A stretch of DNA of 6,981 bases from Candidatus Aminicenans sakinawicola JGI OTU-1 (GTDB lineage Bacteria; Acidobacteriota; Aminicenantia; Aminicenantales; Aminicenantaceae), in assembly GCA_000493965.1 (NCBI GenBank), contig AWNV01000084.1:3436-10416 (forward strand), in the 5' to 3' direction. The notes beneath the pieces were generated by a model. The model was not told where the DNA came from and did no database searches. It was given only the letters and a program-made list of their open reading frames with translations. Shown here piece after piece: positions 6,758 to 6,981 of this stretch. The number at the start of each line of letters is the position of its first letter. Position 1 is the stretch's first letter. Made by a program: the position numbers and the translations under genes.

Positions 6758-6884
6758 AGACCCATCTACTGTTGTCTTCTTTCCTGCTGTAAATGGTAAG
6801 CTGAATTCCTAGTACTATGGAAAGCAGAAATCCCATGGTAATGGAAGACAGAATTCCTATGGTAATGGAAAGCAGAAATCCCAT
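6738..6884 (-). other. Short ORF through the repeat encoding 8-residue hydrophobic repeats (possible displaced signal peptide)
   Basis: From ATG 6884-6882 the minus strand reads MGFLLSIT, IGILSSIT, MGFLLSIV, LGIQLTIY and then SRKEDNSRWVCDVCPQ, stop at 6740-6738 (48 residues). The first 32 residues form a continuous hydrophobic stretch like a signal peptide or membrane helix. The tail overlaps the C69 coding frame out of phase and is not convincing protein. No ribosome-binding site is well placed: AAGGGA lies about 18 nt upstream. I infer that it may be the former signal-peptide frame of the C69 gene, now shifted by an indel. As an independent gene it is doubtful. Confidence 0.3.
6758..6808 (-). 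pseudogene. In-frame 5' remnant of the C69 dipeptidase, cut off by stop codons
   Basis: Seventeen codons directly upstream of the GTG read EFSLPFTAGKKTTVDGS in the same frame as the protease. The GKK..VDGS part fits the N-terminal strand of C69 enzymes and continues into FAHSEL without a break, so this was once coding. No ATG, GTG or TTG occurs in it, and the preceding codon is TAG (6811-6809). The remnant runs straight into the 24-bp tandem repeat, whose last unit overlaps it (6787-6808). Confidence 0.7.
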
Positions 6885-6906
6885 AGACGTGGAAGACAGA
6901 ATTCCC
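6787..6906. repeat. 24-bp tandem repeat, five units, with alternating subtypes (48-bp higher-order period)
   Basis: Units on the plus strand are 6787-6810, 6811-6834, 6835-6858, 6859-6882 and 6883-6906. Each is purine-rich and centred on TGGAA..CAGAA. Two subtypes alternate: 'GGAAGACAGAATTC' (units 3 and 5; unit 1 is a diverged copy ending GAATTCCT) and 'GGAAAGCAGAAATCCC' (units 2 and 4). This means a 48-bp pair was probably duplicated. Divergence is highest at the unit touching the C69 gene and in the first eight bases of units 2 and 5. Because 24 is a multiple of three, frames are kept through the array. It is not CRISPR-like: there are no unique spacers. Confidence 0.92.
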
Positions 6907-6956
6907 TTTTCAGGAAAGCTGCTGTAAGGTTTAGAGAAAACTTTACAGGAGCGGAA

Positions 6957-6981
6957 ATGATAAGGAAAAAAATGTACAAAA
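6957..6981 (+). CDS. Possible start of a new gene running off the right edge
   Basis: AGGAG (6947-6951) sits 5 nt before ATG 6957-6959, and the frame reads MIRKKMYK to the window end. The lysine/arginine-rich start would suit the n-region of a signal peptide or a membrane protein, but eight codons cannot be assigned. If real, it is divergent from the C69 gene and the tandem repeat lies in the shared upstream region. Confidence 0.4.

Noticed and set aside
6787..6906. CRISPR array
   Set aside because: The units abut with no unique spacers, diverge from each other in two subtypes and no cas genes are present.

Overview
The window is bacterial DNA with short intergenic gaps, clear AGGAG-type ribosome binding sites and moderate GC. 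A MacA-like periplasmic adaptor suggests a Gram-negative (diderm) host. The sequence alone does not support a firmer taxonomic call; no rRNA, tRNA, phage or transposase gene was recognised.

Left to right: (1) the C-terminal 144 codons of a beta-rich protein that runs in from the left edge, possibly the tail of a carbohydrate-active enzyme. (2) A gap of about 490 bp with no convincing gene. It holds two strong Shine-Dalgarno boxes followed only by tiny ORFs, a weak terminator-like hairpin, a 16-bp palindrome and a nested hairpin just ahead of the next gene. (3) A two-gene plus-strand unit: a HlyD/MacA-type membrane-fusion protein (379 aa) and an 852-aa permease made of two complete MacB/FtsX-type modules fused head to tail, with no ATPase domain. 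These should form the adaptor and membrane part of an ABC export or lipoprotein-handling complex whose ATPase and outer-membrane channel lie elsewhere. (4) Convergent to it, two minus-strand genes: a YbjQ-family protein with two added N-terminal membrane segments, and upstream of it a C69-family dipeptidase.

The oddest part is the right end. The C69 gene has lost its true 5' end. Family-like sequence continues upstream of any usable start codon, the position expected for the nucleophilic cysteine reads as serine, and three in-frame stops lie just before it. This happens inside a 24-bp tandem repeat (five units, two alternating subtypes, so a 48-bp higher-order period). In another minus-strand frame the repeat encodes an 8-residue hydrophobic repeat resembling a signal peptide. 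I read this as a repeat that arose in or near the signal-peptide/nucleophile region and left the gene frameshifted, but an assembly or sequencing error would look the same. A possible new plus-strand gene begins at the right edge.

I did not find a clearly new multi-gene system. The parts most worth a second look are the repeat-disrupted C69 start, the orphan double permease, and the structured leader of the adaptor gene.
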